Shown here in pieces: positions 41,566 through 53,700 of a DNA stretch of 64,000 nt (positions are counted from its first letter, which is position 1; the number at the start of each line of letters is the position of its first letter). The stretch comes from Tubulanus polymorphus (Eukaryota > Nemertea > Palaeonemertea > Tubulaniformes > Tubulanidae). The position numbers and the translations under genes are program-made. The notes under the pieces are model-generated. The model was not told where the DNA came from, did no database searches, and worked only from the letters and a program-made list of their open reading frames with translations. The stretch spans positions 19,734,650-19,798,649 of the forward strand of contig NC_134026.1 in NCBI RefSeq assembly GCF_964204645.1. The letters are read 5' to 3'.

Positions 41566-42061
41566 TGACTTAATTGTATGACTTAATTTGTGTAAAGGCA
41601 GGAGGCGGATGAACCCTTTTATGGTTTTTATGATTTTATGGATGAACCCTGCCATGTTATCCAAGATGGCCGTCACAGTCATGTTGAAACCCATTTTGTG
41701 AGATACCCTATTAAAATATGCGTTTTCTACCGCATGGTTCTCACACACGAAGGATATTCTATACGTATATACGTCTAGTTTTGAATTGATGAATTTTTAT
41801 ATCTTTATTCGTCTAAGTATATTGCATTAAATAATGATATTCTGTTGGTGAGTTGTTCTCATTACTAGTTACATATATTTTTAGCTGACAATCAATACTC
41901 AAAAGTTTCATCTCATGATGTCGGCGATCTCAAAAAGTATCTGCCTCCGTGACTGAGTTTGATTATCGGCAATAAACAATTGTAGATTTCCAATAAATCA
42001 AATTCTGTATATATGGATTTATGTTTGCATTTGGGATAATGACCAACTGAATAAGATATCT

Positions 42062-43782
42062 TCATCGAAAACAGTAAAACGCCCTCTTAATCAGATCAAA
42101 AAACTGCGCTCTAAAGTACGAACCAGCCAGACAATAGATGAAGAAATTCAAGGCATGGTTCGAGTGCTTCAGTAAAATGAAAATTCCAAAAAAATATAGG
42201 TGAACCGATAAAGGTGTGCATCATGTTGACTTGATAGGGTAATGTTGTACTGATGAAGACGATATTAACGGATAAAAGTAATCGGGTCAGGTTATCGTAA
42301 CGTGAATCGTCATTTTTGCCCGTTTTGTTCATTAGTTTTGCCGCTGTACGAGATCGGTTTAATTGTACGATTATAATCGTATTACACGCGGTTATGATTA
42401 GAAAAGGCATTATTGTATAGGTGGCCGCAGATATCCATAATCGATATTTGGTGGAGTATGTTCGCCAAGCAGCTGTTGGAGCACGACATTCATATCTATC
42501 CCGGATTAGTACCAAACTGACGCTTCCAGCAAAAGCAGTGGAGTTGATGACACTGACGAATAGCAAAATTACTAAAAAGAGGAACATCGCCCTTCGAACA
42601 GTCCAGATAGTTTTGGCTTTCGTCGGTTGCACTACGCATATACATCTCTCAATCGTCAACAGGACAATAATCCACGACGAGGTTTGTTCGGCGAACCCAA
42701 TCAAAAATGTCAGCGAAATACACGACGCTTTTGACGCTGCTCGTATGTCGGGAGACAACTGTTGCGGCCAATAAGCCTTTTTACAGTTTCCAGGCGCCAT
42801 TTTTTGGGGTACCCGCCGGGTCCGCATTGTTGAATTTTTTGTCCCTATTTTTCTCCGGTTTAATTTTTTTATTTCGTTCATATCTCTGGATTTGATTAAG
42901 ATAGAAACAAAGTAAAAATATCGATGAACTCGGCTGATAATAAACTTTTTTATGATATCACTCATTTATAAAGTTAATGCAACAATGTGCGCTGGTGAAG
43001 TTATAAACATTGATATCGTCTCTTGCAAATTAAATTGTTTTGGATGTATTTGTTTCAACACCGAGGGGCACCCTACTCACAGCTTTAAACCACGGAAAAT
43101 GTCCTTATTTTTGGACCCCTCTCCCAATCATCTAAGATAGTCAAAAAAGTCGAAATAAGTCTTAGTGTCAGGCATTTAAGTTTCATTGATCTCCCGTCTA
43201 TATTATATCGTTTCACAGTATATTGCATCAATGAAATATGGCCGTTGGCAGGTGATTCTGGAGCCAGTTGCTCAAAAGTTAACCATCAGAAATACCATGG
43301 TGTAATGGCGAGCACTCGGTCTTCAGTTAAATACCGGTACCCGATTTAAATTTTTGAATTTTCAGCAGCAACTCCACACAAATGGAGGCAGCCACGGCCG
43401 TGTCAAACTTGACGCTTGCAAACCGTTGGATCGGCTTGATAACGCGCAGGAATTTCCTCGCGAGTAACTCCAGATTTATGTCGAGCAGATCGAAGAAAGC
43501 TAGGAACATCATTAGAATACCGGTTGAGGAAGTGCGATAGAATTTCGAAGTCGATAGAACGACAAGCGCCGAAACGTTGCCGATATTGCCCAGTATGATG
43601 ATAGGTAACGCGCCGTATTTGATGACGAAGAAGTAATTTCTGTAGAACGTGAATAAGACGGAAACTTGTGTTCCGTTGGACAATGACATCAGAATGAGAT
43701 TGGAATGCAGGTTTATCCTGGTTAGAATTACTGGTAGAGAATTGGTGATATCATTGGTTGAAAACGCGCTTATATTCATCAT
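42062..43782 (-). pseudogene. Rhodopsin-like GPCR pseudogene (insertion plus frameshift)
   Basis: This is a paralogue of the intact receptors at 49807-50766 and 54553-55515. The N-terminal part, from the counterpart Met at 43689 through TM1-TM2 (ALPIIILGNIGNVSALVVL), ends abruptly near 43441 after KFLRVI. About 0.67 kb of unrelated sequence follows, and homology resumes near 42775 at WPQQLSPDIRAASKASCISL and runs through TM3-TM6. At 42187-42194 a T-run (minus strand) adds one base and shifts the frame, so the TM7 codons are read out of frame to a premature stop at 42111. The remaining codons continue intact in the other frame to a TGA at 42062-42064. The junctions show no good splice sites and the paralogues are intronless here, so an intron is unlikely. 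The open frame extends 31 codons upstream to 43782 without counterpart. Confidence 0.85.
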
Positions 43783-45099
43783 AATCTCATCAATTCGATC
43801 ATATATTTGAATACTGCAAAATTTCTAATCGATGACGATGCATTTTTAAAAAGATTAATCGATTGATTGGTTCGATGGGAAATCCATAGGTAGTTTTTTT
43901 CTTCGGTTTAGTCCCGTTCCGTCTATATATAGTCTCCGTTTCCATTCATTTTCGAATGAATTCTAGCAATGATACGGTTCCCGTAACAGCATTTAACCAG
44001 TGATTCCGCCCTAGTGTAGACCCGCCCTATATAATTGAATGATAGGCCTATTGTTTACGACTGTGTCCCGCCCGAGAAAATAAATCTTAATGATGTTTTT
44101 ACAGTCTGGAGAATTTAAGGACATAAATACGATAGGTGCAACTCTTGCAAACTTCGTAACTTATCAGATACAATGGTAATTCATTAGGTCTTATATTTCA
44201 TCTTTGCTGAATTCAAAGTTAGGAGATGGATTAAATAAACAGTACATACACAAAGATATGCCGGACTGCTTCGTTGTATTCAACTGTGGATAGTGAGAGC
44301 TGGATATCTGAAGCAATGGAAAAGAACTCTGTTCAATGTATTATCCATTAGAAGGATGATTTAAATTGCCACTGACAGGTGAATTACTACCATAAGAACC
44401 AAGGTTGCCGCAAAATTCCGGTTGGCTAAATTCATACATAATTTTACGATGCAATTTAACAGCACTACACAATAGAAGAAGAGAATGTCATTATGGGTTC
44501 GAGGATGTAAATTGAAAATTTTTCTTATATATTTTCTTGCTGCACAAATTAGTTTGTGAGAAATAACCGACCCGTATAGGGATCAAGCAGTAAGTACGAA
44601 CAAGAAAATTAACTTTAATAAATTATTTGACGCCTGCGAAAAAATGTAGAATTTCTGGGATAAGCTAATGTGGAATTGCAAAGTTTTAAGAAATTTGGGG
44701 AATTATGAGATTTGGCGATTGGGTAGATGATACAGTCTTCGACTGGTCTAATTTAAAAAAAAAATTGTCAACTTGTGACCGACTTCGATTCACTTTTGCT
44801 CTAAGCTGGTCTGCAACTTCATTGCCTCCATGGTTGAAGAAAGAGCTCTTCTGATGTCTGCTTCATCATGACTTCGAGTAGCCAGCCGGCCCGGTCCCAG
44901 GGCCCGGTTTGGTTGTCACTCGATATCCTAGACTTGAGTCTGGGTTGAAGTAGACATCGTCATTTAAATAACTTATTCATGTTATTCTGTATGAATAACC
45001 CATGTGTCTTGTATTTTGTATTTTCTTATTCTAAAATTTGTAACTTTATTGAATTAGGGAATTTCATCCCGGAATTTCAATGTAATAAGGATCAATAAA

Positions 45100-45346
45100 G
45101 TATTATGCCATCAGTGGACGCGGAGCCTTCAATTCCCTTTCGTTTTTTTTTTCCCTGGGTGCTTGCGACAGCGGCCTAAAGGCTTTGCTTGGCCCACACT
45201 GAAAGCTACTGCTCTCTCTCTCTCTTTTTATAATTGTGCTTTGTTTAAAAAAATTGTAAATTTTATTGTTTGTTTTCTCTCAACCTGTGTACATAGCCTG
45301 TCATGCTTTCTGTGAAATAAATTTGAACTTGAACTTGAACTTGAAC
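45100..45346 (+). mobile_element. 5'-truncated LINE 3' end with TTGAAC tail
   Basis: Non-coding sequence ends TGTGAAATAAATTTGAACTTGAACTTGAACTTGAAC. A short tandem tail (TTGAAC)n right after an AATAAA is typical of the 3' end of some non-LTR retrotransposons. The 5' limit is a guess, and no coding remnant is visible. Confidence 0.5.
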
Positions 45347-46586
45347 AGGTATGCTATTATAGATTGCTAATCTCATGAAACCTGCATACCCCTAATATCG
45401 AACATATTTTCTAAAACATTTGAATATTGAAATTATTTGTTTACATGTTTTTATATAGACCGCTTGTAGCCGCCGATGAAATTCACGCCGGCCCTACTCA
45501 GATCGAAGATAGCTTCGTCATTCCACTAGCATCCCCATGTCAGGGTCTGACTTTTATATCAGACTTCCAAATCGTGTATACATCCGCCATTCAACCGAAT
45601 AATCCGATTTACTTATCATTTCTATTTATGCCTGCCGCTCCTGATATAATCATACATCCTTTAATATTACAATACCTCTTATCATGATATTCAATGCAAT
45701 ATAACATTTCGACGTTCAAATAGAGGTCATTATATAATCACAGGGAGCCATTCTACATCTTTATCAATAATATTTTGCCAAATAGCTTGTATGTGTACAC
45801 ATAAACCTGTGACGTTTTGCACATCGATTTACGGTTGTCGTTTGTAAAATGACGCTGAATGGTTAACATTGTTTAGGTTTCATAATGGTAACGTTTTATA
45901 AGGCGTCAAAAAATAAATTTTCTGGTATTGGAATCGGCATCAAAGATGAATATACTGGTGCTGTTGTATAATGTCTATATATTATGCAATATTACATTAT
46001 TTGACGTATCAAATTATCAAGTTAGTTTTCTTTTTATCTGCCCACCATACTGGACCAACTCCGGTTATCTGAGTGAGTCGACTATAGTCGAACTAAGTGA
46101 AACCGAATTGCAGTTAGTCGGAACTATATTCCGGAAATAGTTCAGAAATAAAGCGCATTCGGTTATTAGTTCCGACCAAGTCGACTAGATACGAAAAAAG
46201 AATTTAGAACCGGCTGTTGATTAATATGGCGCCAGAAATGTAAGGCGAAAAATGAGAAATATGAATTTATGTCACCACCAGGACACCGTCGTATACATAT
46301 GAGATGTCTAAAACTAAATTAAATTTCTTTAACTAATTCAATATTCAATATACCATTAAACGATTACCATGATGGCGATATGTATATCCGGACTAGGAAA
46401 ACGAGACATTTTTTATTTGGAATTTCGAATGTCTGTGTCGATAGTCCAGAGCCCGACCTCACGACCCTAAAAAGTTACGTGGTTCGATTTTTAGGTTTCT
46501 TCGCTTCATTTAATATTTCTAAAATGATAGAAACGCATATATAGGAGAACAACACACAGGGAATGTAAGCTTCAAATACAGCTTTT

Positions 46587-46662
46587 AAGTAGCGATAACG
46601 GGTTTTCTGCCTAGCAGCATCATACATATGCAAACCCTTGGAAATTATAGATAGAAATCAAA
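46587..46662 (-). repeat. Short dispersed repeat (GCTATGCAGAAAACCC), copy 1
   Basis: On the minus strand it reads ATGCTGCTAGGCAGAAAACCC and GTTATCGCTAC. Related copies are at 48772-48832 (plus) and 52975-53060 (minus). Confidence 0.6.
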
Positions 46663-47254
46663 AATTGTTTATTGTCGGGGTTTCGAACCTGATATGACGG
46701 GTATAGTTAGTATAGTATAGTATAGTAGTTTATTTGTCACCATCAATATGTACAAGATTAATAATAACAATAGTAAATTACAAACAATGAGGTGGCAGGA
46801 GCCTGAACGGAGCCATAAAGGCTGTATATCCAAAAGGATGTTCAGACACCTACGTTGTTGAATTTTTCATAGCACAATAAGACCCTAAAATTACTTTCGA
46901 TACCAAGAGGCCCTATGAGTCTATCAACTTGAATCGACGTGTATCGGATTCAAACCCAAAACGGCGGTTTCTAATTTTTTTTTTGAGTGGAAAGCAAATC
47001 TATATTTCAATGGAATCCAAATCCAATGATGACCGGCACTGCTGGCCGTAAAAATATTTTCGTAATTTGAAATATTTTCGTATCTGAAATGAAATAGAAT
47101 CTGTGTTGTGGGTGTAAAAACTCAACGAGATTACACGAGATCATAGTCATCCCACGCTACGATCAACATGGCATACTCACACTATATTCATGTATTATAA
47201 AACATTTTACCCTTTAAATAAGTCTGTTCGATGATTCGGTAGATTGAACTGAAA

Positions 47255-48630
47255 ACTTTCTGAAGCAATTGGCTGAAACTTTTTTTATCCTACTTTACGC
47301 ACACGACGCTGTAATTGTATCAGAATCTGCAGAAGGTCTACAACTTGCTCTAGATTCCTTAATTGAGTACTGTAAAATATGGAATCTAGCTATTAATAGT
47401 GACAAAACCAAAATTATTATCTTCCAGAAAAGAAAACCACGCCAGACAAAAATCTAAAGTTTCACCTTGGTAAAGATGATATAGAAATCGTAGATGACTT
47501 TATGTACCTTGGTATTGTGTTTAACTATAATGGTTCTTTTACTAAATGCCGAAAGGCATTGCGCGATAGCGCTATTATATCTATGTATGCAATACTTAGA
47601 AAGTGTCAACAGTTACGATTAAGCATCGATGTCAGTCTCCACTTATTTAATAGTATGGTTAAGCCGATTTTGCTTAACGCTTGTGAAATATGGGGCTACG
47701 AAAATCTAAATATCATTGAAAATGTTCATCTATTATTCTGTAAGTACGTCCTTAGACTGAATAAGTCGACACCCAATTTTATGGTGTACGGAGAACTCGG
47801 TCGAATTCCTCTTGAAATTGACATTAAAAGTAGGATGGTAAAATTCTGGGCAAACCTCGTATCAAAAAACAGAGAAACACTCTCTAGTAAAACGTATTCC
47901 ATCCAATATGATTTAAGCACGTCACAAAATATCAATTTCAAATGGTTATCCTCTATCCAAAATATACTCCAAGAGTGTGAAATGGCTAATTTCTGGTTAG
48001 AGCGAAATTTTCCTAACGTCCAGTGTATCTATGAATCTGTAAAGCTACGACTTACTGTTCAATTTATCCAGAAATGGCACGCAGACTGTACAGCATCATT
48101 TAAAGCGTTGACTTATCGTCATATTAAACCGACTTTCAATACGCTTGAGCCTGAAAATTACATCCTCTCGTTACCCACATCCTACCGCATTTCCCTCTGT
48201 AGATATAAATGTAGCAACCTTTATTTACCCATAGAATCAGGCAGGCGACTCAGAATACCTCGAGAAGAACGACTTTGTACAAATTGTAACCTCAGTGTTT
48301 TGGGGGACGAGCGTCACACTATATTAGAATGTAGTTTTTTCCAGATACAACGCAAAAAACTAATCCCTAGAAGAGAAGATTTTGGTCAACTCCAAATTTT
48401 GAAAATATGAACTCCCTTTTCTGTACAAAAAATCAAAGAAATCTGATAAATATTTCTAGATTTATTCGAATATGCTCAAATTGAGTTTTAAACATGTATA
48501 ATAGAGATGTGAACTCCCCACGCTGTTATTCCGTCATCTGTATTTATGTATTATTAATGTATGTTTTGTTCAATGCGAATCGTGAATTGTGAACAATAAG
48601 AATTGAATCTGAATCTGAATCTGACCATTT
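47255..48630 (+). mobile_element. 5'-truncated non-LTR retrotransposon (reverse transcriptase C-terminal part), dead
   Basis: The sequence begins inside reverse transcriptase motif C: FILLYAHDAVIVSESAEGLQ, where the usual YADD is YAHD, so one catalytic Asp is lost. It continues SDKTKIIIFQKR, then a frame change near 47450 leads to the open frame with DDFMYLGIVFNYNGSFTKC (RT end/thumb, 47502-48410). It ends with a zinc motif CTNCNLSVLGDERHTILEC (C-x2-C-x9-H-x4-C). The 3' tail is a short GAATCT tandem (GAATTGAATCTGAATCTGAA) near 48600-48625. The endonuclease and most of the RT domain are absent. The GAATCT tail and C-terminal finger fit RTE/CR1-like LINEs of invertebrates, but the clade is not certain. 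It interrupts the duplicated flank whose other copy (around 53650) lacks it. Confidence 0.87.
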
Positions 48631-48771
48631 ATTGACTTAACAACACTCAGGCTATAAACAACAAAAGCTATACAGACTACAGATCAATGATTATCTTCAA
48701 ATCCACCAAACCTCTCATGTGCTTAGATACCACATCAGTTCGTATCATGCCCTTCAGTTCGTATATGAAGG

Positions 48772-48832
48772 GCGAAGCTATGCAGAAAACCTGTTATCGC
48801 TGCTTTGCAGCTGTATTTATTATATTGTTCTG
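48772..48832 (+). repeat. Short dispersed repeat (GCTATGCAGAAAACCC), copy 2
   Basis: GAAGCTATGCAGAAAACCTG continues TTATCGCTGCTTTGCAGCTG. The repeat supplies the start codon of the open frame 48780-48989, which begins MQKTCYRCFAAVFIILFCAL and looks like a signal peptide. Because the same words occur as a repeat elsewhere, I do not call this a gene. Confidence 0.55.
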
Positions 48833-49245
48833 TGCTTTGCCATGTCAATGTACGTATATTTACACTAGGAATAGCCACAATCAGCAGGGAGAAAAATATC
48901 ATCAGCTCGATGAATTAACTGGGGAGACCGACCTACGTGAAATTGGTCGCGGCACACCAATATCCTCTGTATATAAATCAAAGAAGTAGATAGATGCGTC
49001 ACAAATAAAGTGCAAAATTCCTCGATTACCTAGATATTTTAAACATTTTTAGATGTTAAAAATCTTTGAATTTTTGGTTTTCAACTAAATTATCGCTTTA
49101 ATGAAGAGACGCGATAAACTCGAATCATCGCCGAACCTTTTACAAAAATCACTGGTTTCATCGCAAATTATCTATTCAATTTATTCTGATTTATTCAAAC
49201 AGCTTTCTTCATCCAATGTTTCTTTTCATTTTGCAGTCCGTTCAT

Positions 49246-49460
49246 CCGTCCGAAGACGGAATCCAGTTATTTCGATTAATACATGTATCTTAGACATGTC
49301 TTCAGCCAAAGATGGCCCGATCAGAGTCAAGATGGCCGACTGGCGGCCATTGTCGTTCACCGAAATCAGCAGTTTTTACACATTAAGCGAAATTTTGAAG
49401 ACGCTATTTAATTGATACCTGGTGTGAGTTACAAGATCATTGGTTTTCGTATACGGTCAC
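49246..49460 (+). repeat. Family G dispersed repeat fragment
   Basis: Contains CAGAGTCAAGATGGCCGACT, GGCGGCCATTGTCGTTCACC and TTTTTACACATTAAGCG, as in the left part of 40355-41565. The tandem core is missing apart from a single GAGTTACAAGATCATTGG stub. Confidence 0.6.
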
Positions 49461-49806
49461 CATTGAATTGAATATTGAATATTAACGATTGAATATTCAT
49501 TTACTGTAGAAATCTTTGTTTTTGAGGTTCAGTTTTATAGTAAATAATTCACGTATAGTTGGCATAATGTTGCTGAGTTGTTCTCCTAAGTCGTTGCATA
49601 TATTATTGGATGTGACAATCAATACTCAAAAAGGTTCATCTCATGATATCGGCGATCCAAAAAATTAACTGCCTCCATCATTGAGTTTGATTATTGGCAA
49701 TAAAACCTAATAGAATTTGAGTTGTTGATTTCCAATAAATCACATTCAGACCGAGAATGCTCGCCAATCAGCATTTGGGATGATGACCAACTGAGGCAGA
49801 TTATAT

Positions 49807-50766
49807 TCATAGAAAACAGTAAAACGCCCTCTTAATCAGGCCAACAAATTGTGCTCTGAAATACGAACCGGCCAGACAATAAATGAAAAAATTTAAGGCA
49901 TGGTTCGAGTGCTTCAATAAAACGAAAATTCCGAAAGTTGAAGGAGAACTAACGTTTACGTTTATGAGCGATGCTTGATAGGGTAATGTTGTACTGATGA
50001 AGACGAAATTAACGCAAAGGAGTAAACGAGTCAGGTTATCGTAACGCGAATCGTCATTTTTGGCTGTTTTGTGCATTTGTTTCGCCGCTGCGCGAGATCG
50101 GTTCAGTTGTACGATTATGATCGTATTACACGCGGATATAATAAAAAAAGGCAGTATGGAATACGCAGCCGCAAATATCCATACTTGATATTCAGTAGTG
50201 TATATTCGCCAAGCCTCTGTTGGAGCACGACATTCATATCTATCCCGGACTAGTATCAAGCCGACGCTTCCAGCTAAAGTGACGGAGTTGATGACACCGA
50301 CAAATATAGAGACTGCCGAAAAGAAGTACATCGCTCGACGTACTGTCCAGATAGTTTTGGCTTTCGTCGGTTGTACTACGCATATACATCTCTCAATCGT
50401 CAATAGGACAATAATCCACGACGAGGTTTGTTCGGCGAATCTAGTAAAAAATGTCAGCGAAATACACGACGCGTTTGACGCAGCTCGTATGTCGGGAGGA
50501 AACTGTTGCGGCCAATTAACAACGCGCAGGAATTTCTTCACCAGTAACTCTAGATTTATGTCGAGCAAATCGAAGAAAGCTAAGAACATCATTAGAATAC
50601 CGGTCGAGGAATTGCGATAGAATTTCGAAGTCGATAGAACGACAAGCGCCGAAACGTTGCCGATATTGCCCAGTATGATGATAGGTAACGCGCCGTATTT
50701 GATGGCAAAGAAATAATTTCTGAAGAATTTGTAGTAGAAGGATTGTGTTCCGTTAAAGGATGACAT
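49807..50766 (-). CDS. Rhodopsin-like (class A) GPCR, intact, single exon, 319 aa
   Basis: Seven hydrophobic segments at about residues 24-46, 57-80, 100-128, 146-170, 196-222, 246-270 and 278-300. The N-terminus is very short (about 20 aa) with an NGT sequon. TM1 has GNIGNVSALVVL. Cys101 (start of TM3) and Cys179 (ECL2, RDRYECRAP) can form the conserved disulfide. The DRY position is ERC (125-127, LLTIERCICVVQP). TM7 is NHALNFFIYCLAGSYFRAQF, with NFFIY in place of NPxxY. TM6 ends STTLPYQASL and lacks CWxP. The layout is that of a peptide- or orphan-type receptor; the ligand cannot be told. The start Met was chosen because it aligns with the paralogue at 54553. This copy and the pseudogene at 42062-43782 lie in a direct tandem duplication. 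Confidence 0.9.
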   Translation of the reverse strand: MSSFNGTQSFYYKFFRNYFFAIKYGALPIIILGNIGNVSALVVLSTSKFYRNSSTGILMMFLAFFDLLDINLELLVKKFLRVVNWPQQFPPDIRAASNASCISLTFFTRFAEQTSSWIIVLLTIERCICVVQPTKAKTIWTVRRAMYFFSAVSIFVGVINSVTLAGSVGLILVRDRYECRAPTEAWRIYTTEYQVWIFAAAYSILPFFIISACNTIIIVQLNRSRAAAKQMHKTAKNDDSRYDNLTRLLLCVNFVFISTTLPYQASLINVNVSSPSTFGIFVLLKHSNHALNFFIYCLAGSYFRAQFVGLIKRAFYCFL

Positions 50767-53700
50767 CAGAATCAGACTGAAATACAGGTTATCTGAGAAT
50801 TACTGCTTGAGAAGTGATGACACTCATTTGTTAATTGGTTGAAAACGCGCTGATATTTATCATAATCTCAATCGATCATATCGCAATATTGCAAAATCTC
50901 TATTCGATGACGGTGCATTTTAAAAGATTAATCGATTTGCTTGATGGAAAGTGCATTGGGTATGTAGGTTTTTTCTTCAGAAGTCGATATTATTTTTCAT
51001 TTGCATCGGAATTAGCTATCTTATAGAAAAAGTTAGTTCGGGCTAGATAAATTTCAGTTTAGTCCTGTCCCTGCGTATAGTCACCGTTACCATTCATTTT
51101 CGAATGATTTCTACCAATGTTTCGGTTCCTCTCACATCGTTTAACCGGTGATTCTAGGAGTAGACTCACCTTACATCAATGATAGGCCTATGTTGACGAC
51201 TATGTCCAGAGAGAAAAAATCTTCCGTTGCAATAATAGTTTTATGTGTTTATTGATAACTGTGTTAAAGCGTACTATGTGAGTCAATGTGCACTACGTCA
51301 TCAATAAATTTTGGCGTTTTATATCGTATTTCATATCATTATATTATCAAGTTAGTTTTCTTGTTATCTTTCCACCATACCGGCAGTTGATTGATATGGC
51401 ACCAGTAATTTAGACGGAGAATGAGAAATAAAGATAGATTTATGTCACCATTAGGACACCGTTGTACATATGCCTAAAACTAAACGTATATTTTCAATAT
51501 TCAATAAAGCCATTAGCATGGTCCGCGATATGTGTATCCGGACAAGGAAACCGAGACATTCTTTGAATCGGATAAAGTTCCGTGGTTCGTAAACGCCTGG
51601 CATTTGCTTCATTTGATATTTCTAAATTGGGAGAAACGCAAAGGAGATTTAAAAAAAACACAAAAGGGAACGAAGCTTTGTTTAGCATTAACTAAGAATT
51701 CTTAAATGTTCATTATTATTAAGCGTTTACATGTATGCTACTTCAAATTTCGATGTAACTTCCAAATCTACTTCAATCATTCAGTTTTTGAATCTGTATT
51801 TACCTAATATATCATTTGTAGATTTATACATATAAATAGTTTAGACCTATATTGTACGTTTAAGTTAAGGAGACGGTGTGTGCGGCAACATCTCGGTAAA
51901 TTGTCAAATATGTTTTATCAATGAATGATTTATCGAGTCCTGCGCAATCCAGAGAGTTAATTTGATGATTTTGACAACAAGGGAAAGTTTTTAAGCCATA
52001 AAACCTATACATTTATTTTGCCTCCGAAAACTGAAGAAAAGTCAAATGAAAATAATTTTTTTCCAGTGAAATTCAGTGACACGAATTCAGTGAAAAAATG
52101 AGCAAAAAAATGTTTTTCACCTCCGACGAATGAGAACCCTGGCTTGAATGATGAAAAAAATTGAAAAATGAGAGGTTCTTTTTTGATCGCAGTGTGTAGA
52201 ATTCGAACTTTCCAAGAATCATTTGTTTGGACATATGTATATTGCCCTATCGACAGTTCCCTCTTCCTTCAAAAAGTTATCTTATCCCTCTAAGAGAATT
52301 TTTTTTAAATTTTAATTCCCTCCTCCGAAATGATATTTCAATAGGTCTACCCGCAAGCCAAGCTATTAAAAAAGTCTAAGAAATTATGTTTTCATAAATG
52401 ACGTAGGCCTATATATATCTAACATGATTATTTGTAATTGATGTCTTGTACTTTCATACTTGAATAATACGTTTAAAATAAGAATTTGCGTTACATACAT
52501 TAAAATTTCTTTGCTTAGTTTGAATTTGACTTTGAAATTTGATTTGACATTGACCTTGAATTGATTTCAAAATACCATATTTGGACAGCGCATATCAGAA
52601 GACATTTTCATCGTGATAACTAGGACTCACGTTTTATCTACCGAAGAAATCGGGAATCTGTTGCCATGGAAACGCATTTTTCACATTGTCACAAAGAAAT
52701 GCAAATCACATAAATATCGTATATGGACTCAGGTAAGAACATATAATCAATGTACCATAAAATTGGAGTTTGTGCGATATTGTCTTACCTCAATACATTT
52801 CGTCCTATTTTTGCTGACGGACTAATATTAATCATCACCGAAATAGGGATTCATCATTTATTGTTAATTGTTCAATATCATTTATGATTATGGAAATTAT
52901 GGAAAAATATGAATAAGGAAAAATGCCTGAGAGCTTGATGGAAAGATCCCTTTGTAAGTCTCGATATATATAAATATAGCCGCAAAGCAGCGATAAGGGG
53001 TTTTCTGCATAGCAGCATCATTAATATGCAGACCTTTGGAAATGATAAGTAGAACTGAAAAAAATTGTTCGAAGCTATATATGGTACAACTACGTCAATG
53101 TATTATATGATAATAATGATATATTTTCTCATCCACAGTAAGACCTTACAAATGACTTCGATACGACATAGTTCTAACAAGCACTGTGACCATTCAATAA
53201 AAGTTAACTCCAATTATTGACGTGTATATCGGATTCATACCCAAAACAGTGGTTTGGTATTAGTTGGAATGGAAACGTATCTCGAACCTTAAGGCCCCCG
53301 CACACGAGCGAATTTTACGTACGCATCTAGCGCAGACCGCACACGAGCCGAAAACAGCGTTCAGCAAAGCGAGCTGTGGCAAGCACGTAAGCATTATGCA
53401 ACCATATTTACTGCATATCTGCACCATTTACTCGCAATTATTTTTGATCGAAATAATCTGATACATATTCACATCCGAAAATCTGTATTGTCGATGTAAA
53501 TCGTTTTTTTTAAAGTGACAGACAGTTAATACGAGTTCATAGTTCTCTTACGCTACGAAACATACTCAGAAGATGCATGTATCATGTTGACCCTCTAGAT
53601 AAGTTTTTTGACGATTCTGTAGATCAAACTTAGAAGTTGCTGAAGCCATTTCCGATGTCGTGATCTGTATACGAAGAATTGGTGAATACGCACGTTGGCG

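Larger units (their letters stand above)
34045..42061. other. Intergenic region after ZFYVE9
   Basis: About 8 kb. It begins with the ZFYVE9 3' UTR, whose end I could not place. Repeats listed separately account for much of it (34892-35050, 36405-36488, 37143-37470, 38529-39040, 39889-39947, 40355-41565). Remaining open frames, such as 37747-38136 and 39672-39896, have no recognisable motif. Confidence 0.6.
43783..47254. other. GPCR cluster spacer, duplicated upstream flank
   Basis: 43783-44060 and 46000-47250 align with 50870-51230 and 51340-53650. Examples are TATCCGGACTAGGAAAACGAGACATT against TATCCGGACAAGGAAACCGAGACATT, and GTGTATCGGATTCAAACCCAAAAC against GTATATCGGATTCATACCCAAAAC. It is therefore the left half of a direct duplication carrying a GPCR and its upstream flank. 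Open frames at 45427-45687 and 45928-46140 are unrecognised and probably not genes. 45100-45346 is a LINE 3' end (separate entry). Confidence 0.6.

Noticed and set aside
42111-42965. Separate 284-aa GPCR gene starting at 42965
   Set aside because: Its first ~60 residues are unrelated to the family and come from the insertion. It lacks TM1-TM2, and the C-terminus is frameshifted; it is the downstream half of a pseudogene.
48780-48989. Small secreted peptide gene (MQKTCYRCFAAVFIILFCAL... looks like a signal peptide)
   Set aside because: The start region is a dispersed repeat present at 46587-46662 and 52975-53060. The other copies do not keep the frame, and there is no clear dibasic or amidation processing pattern.
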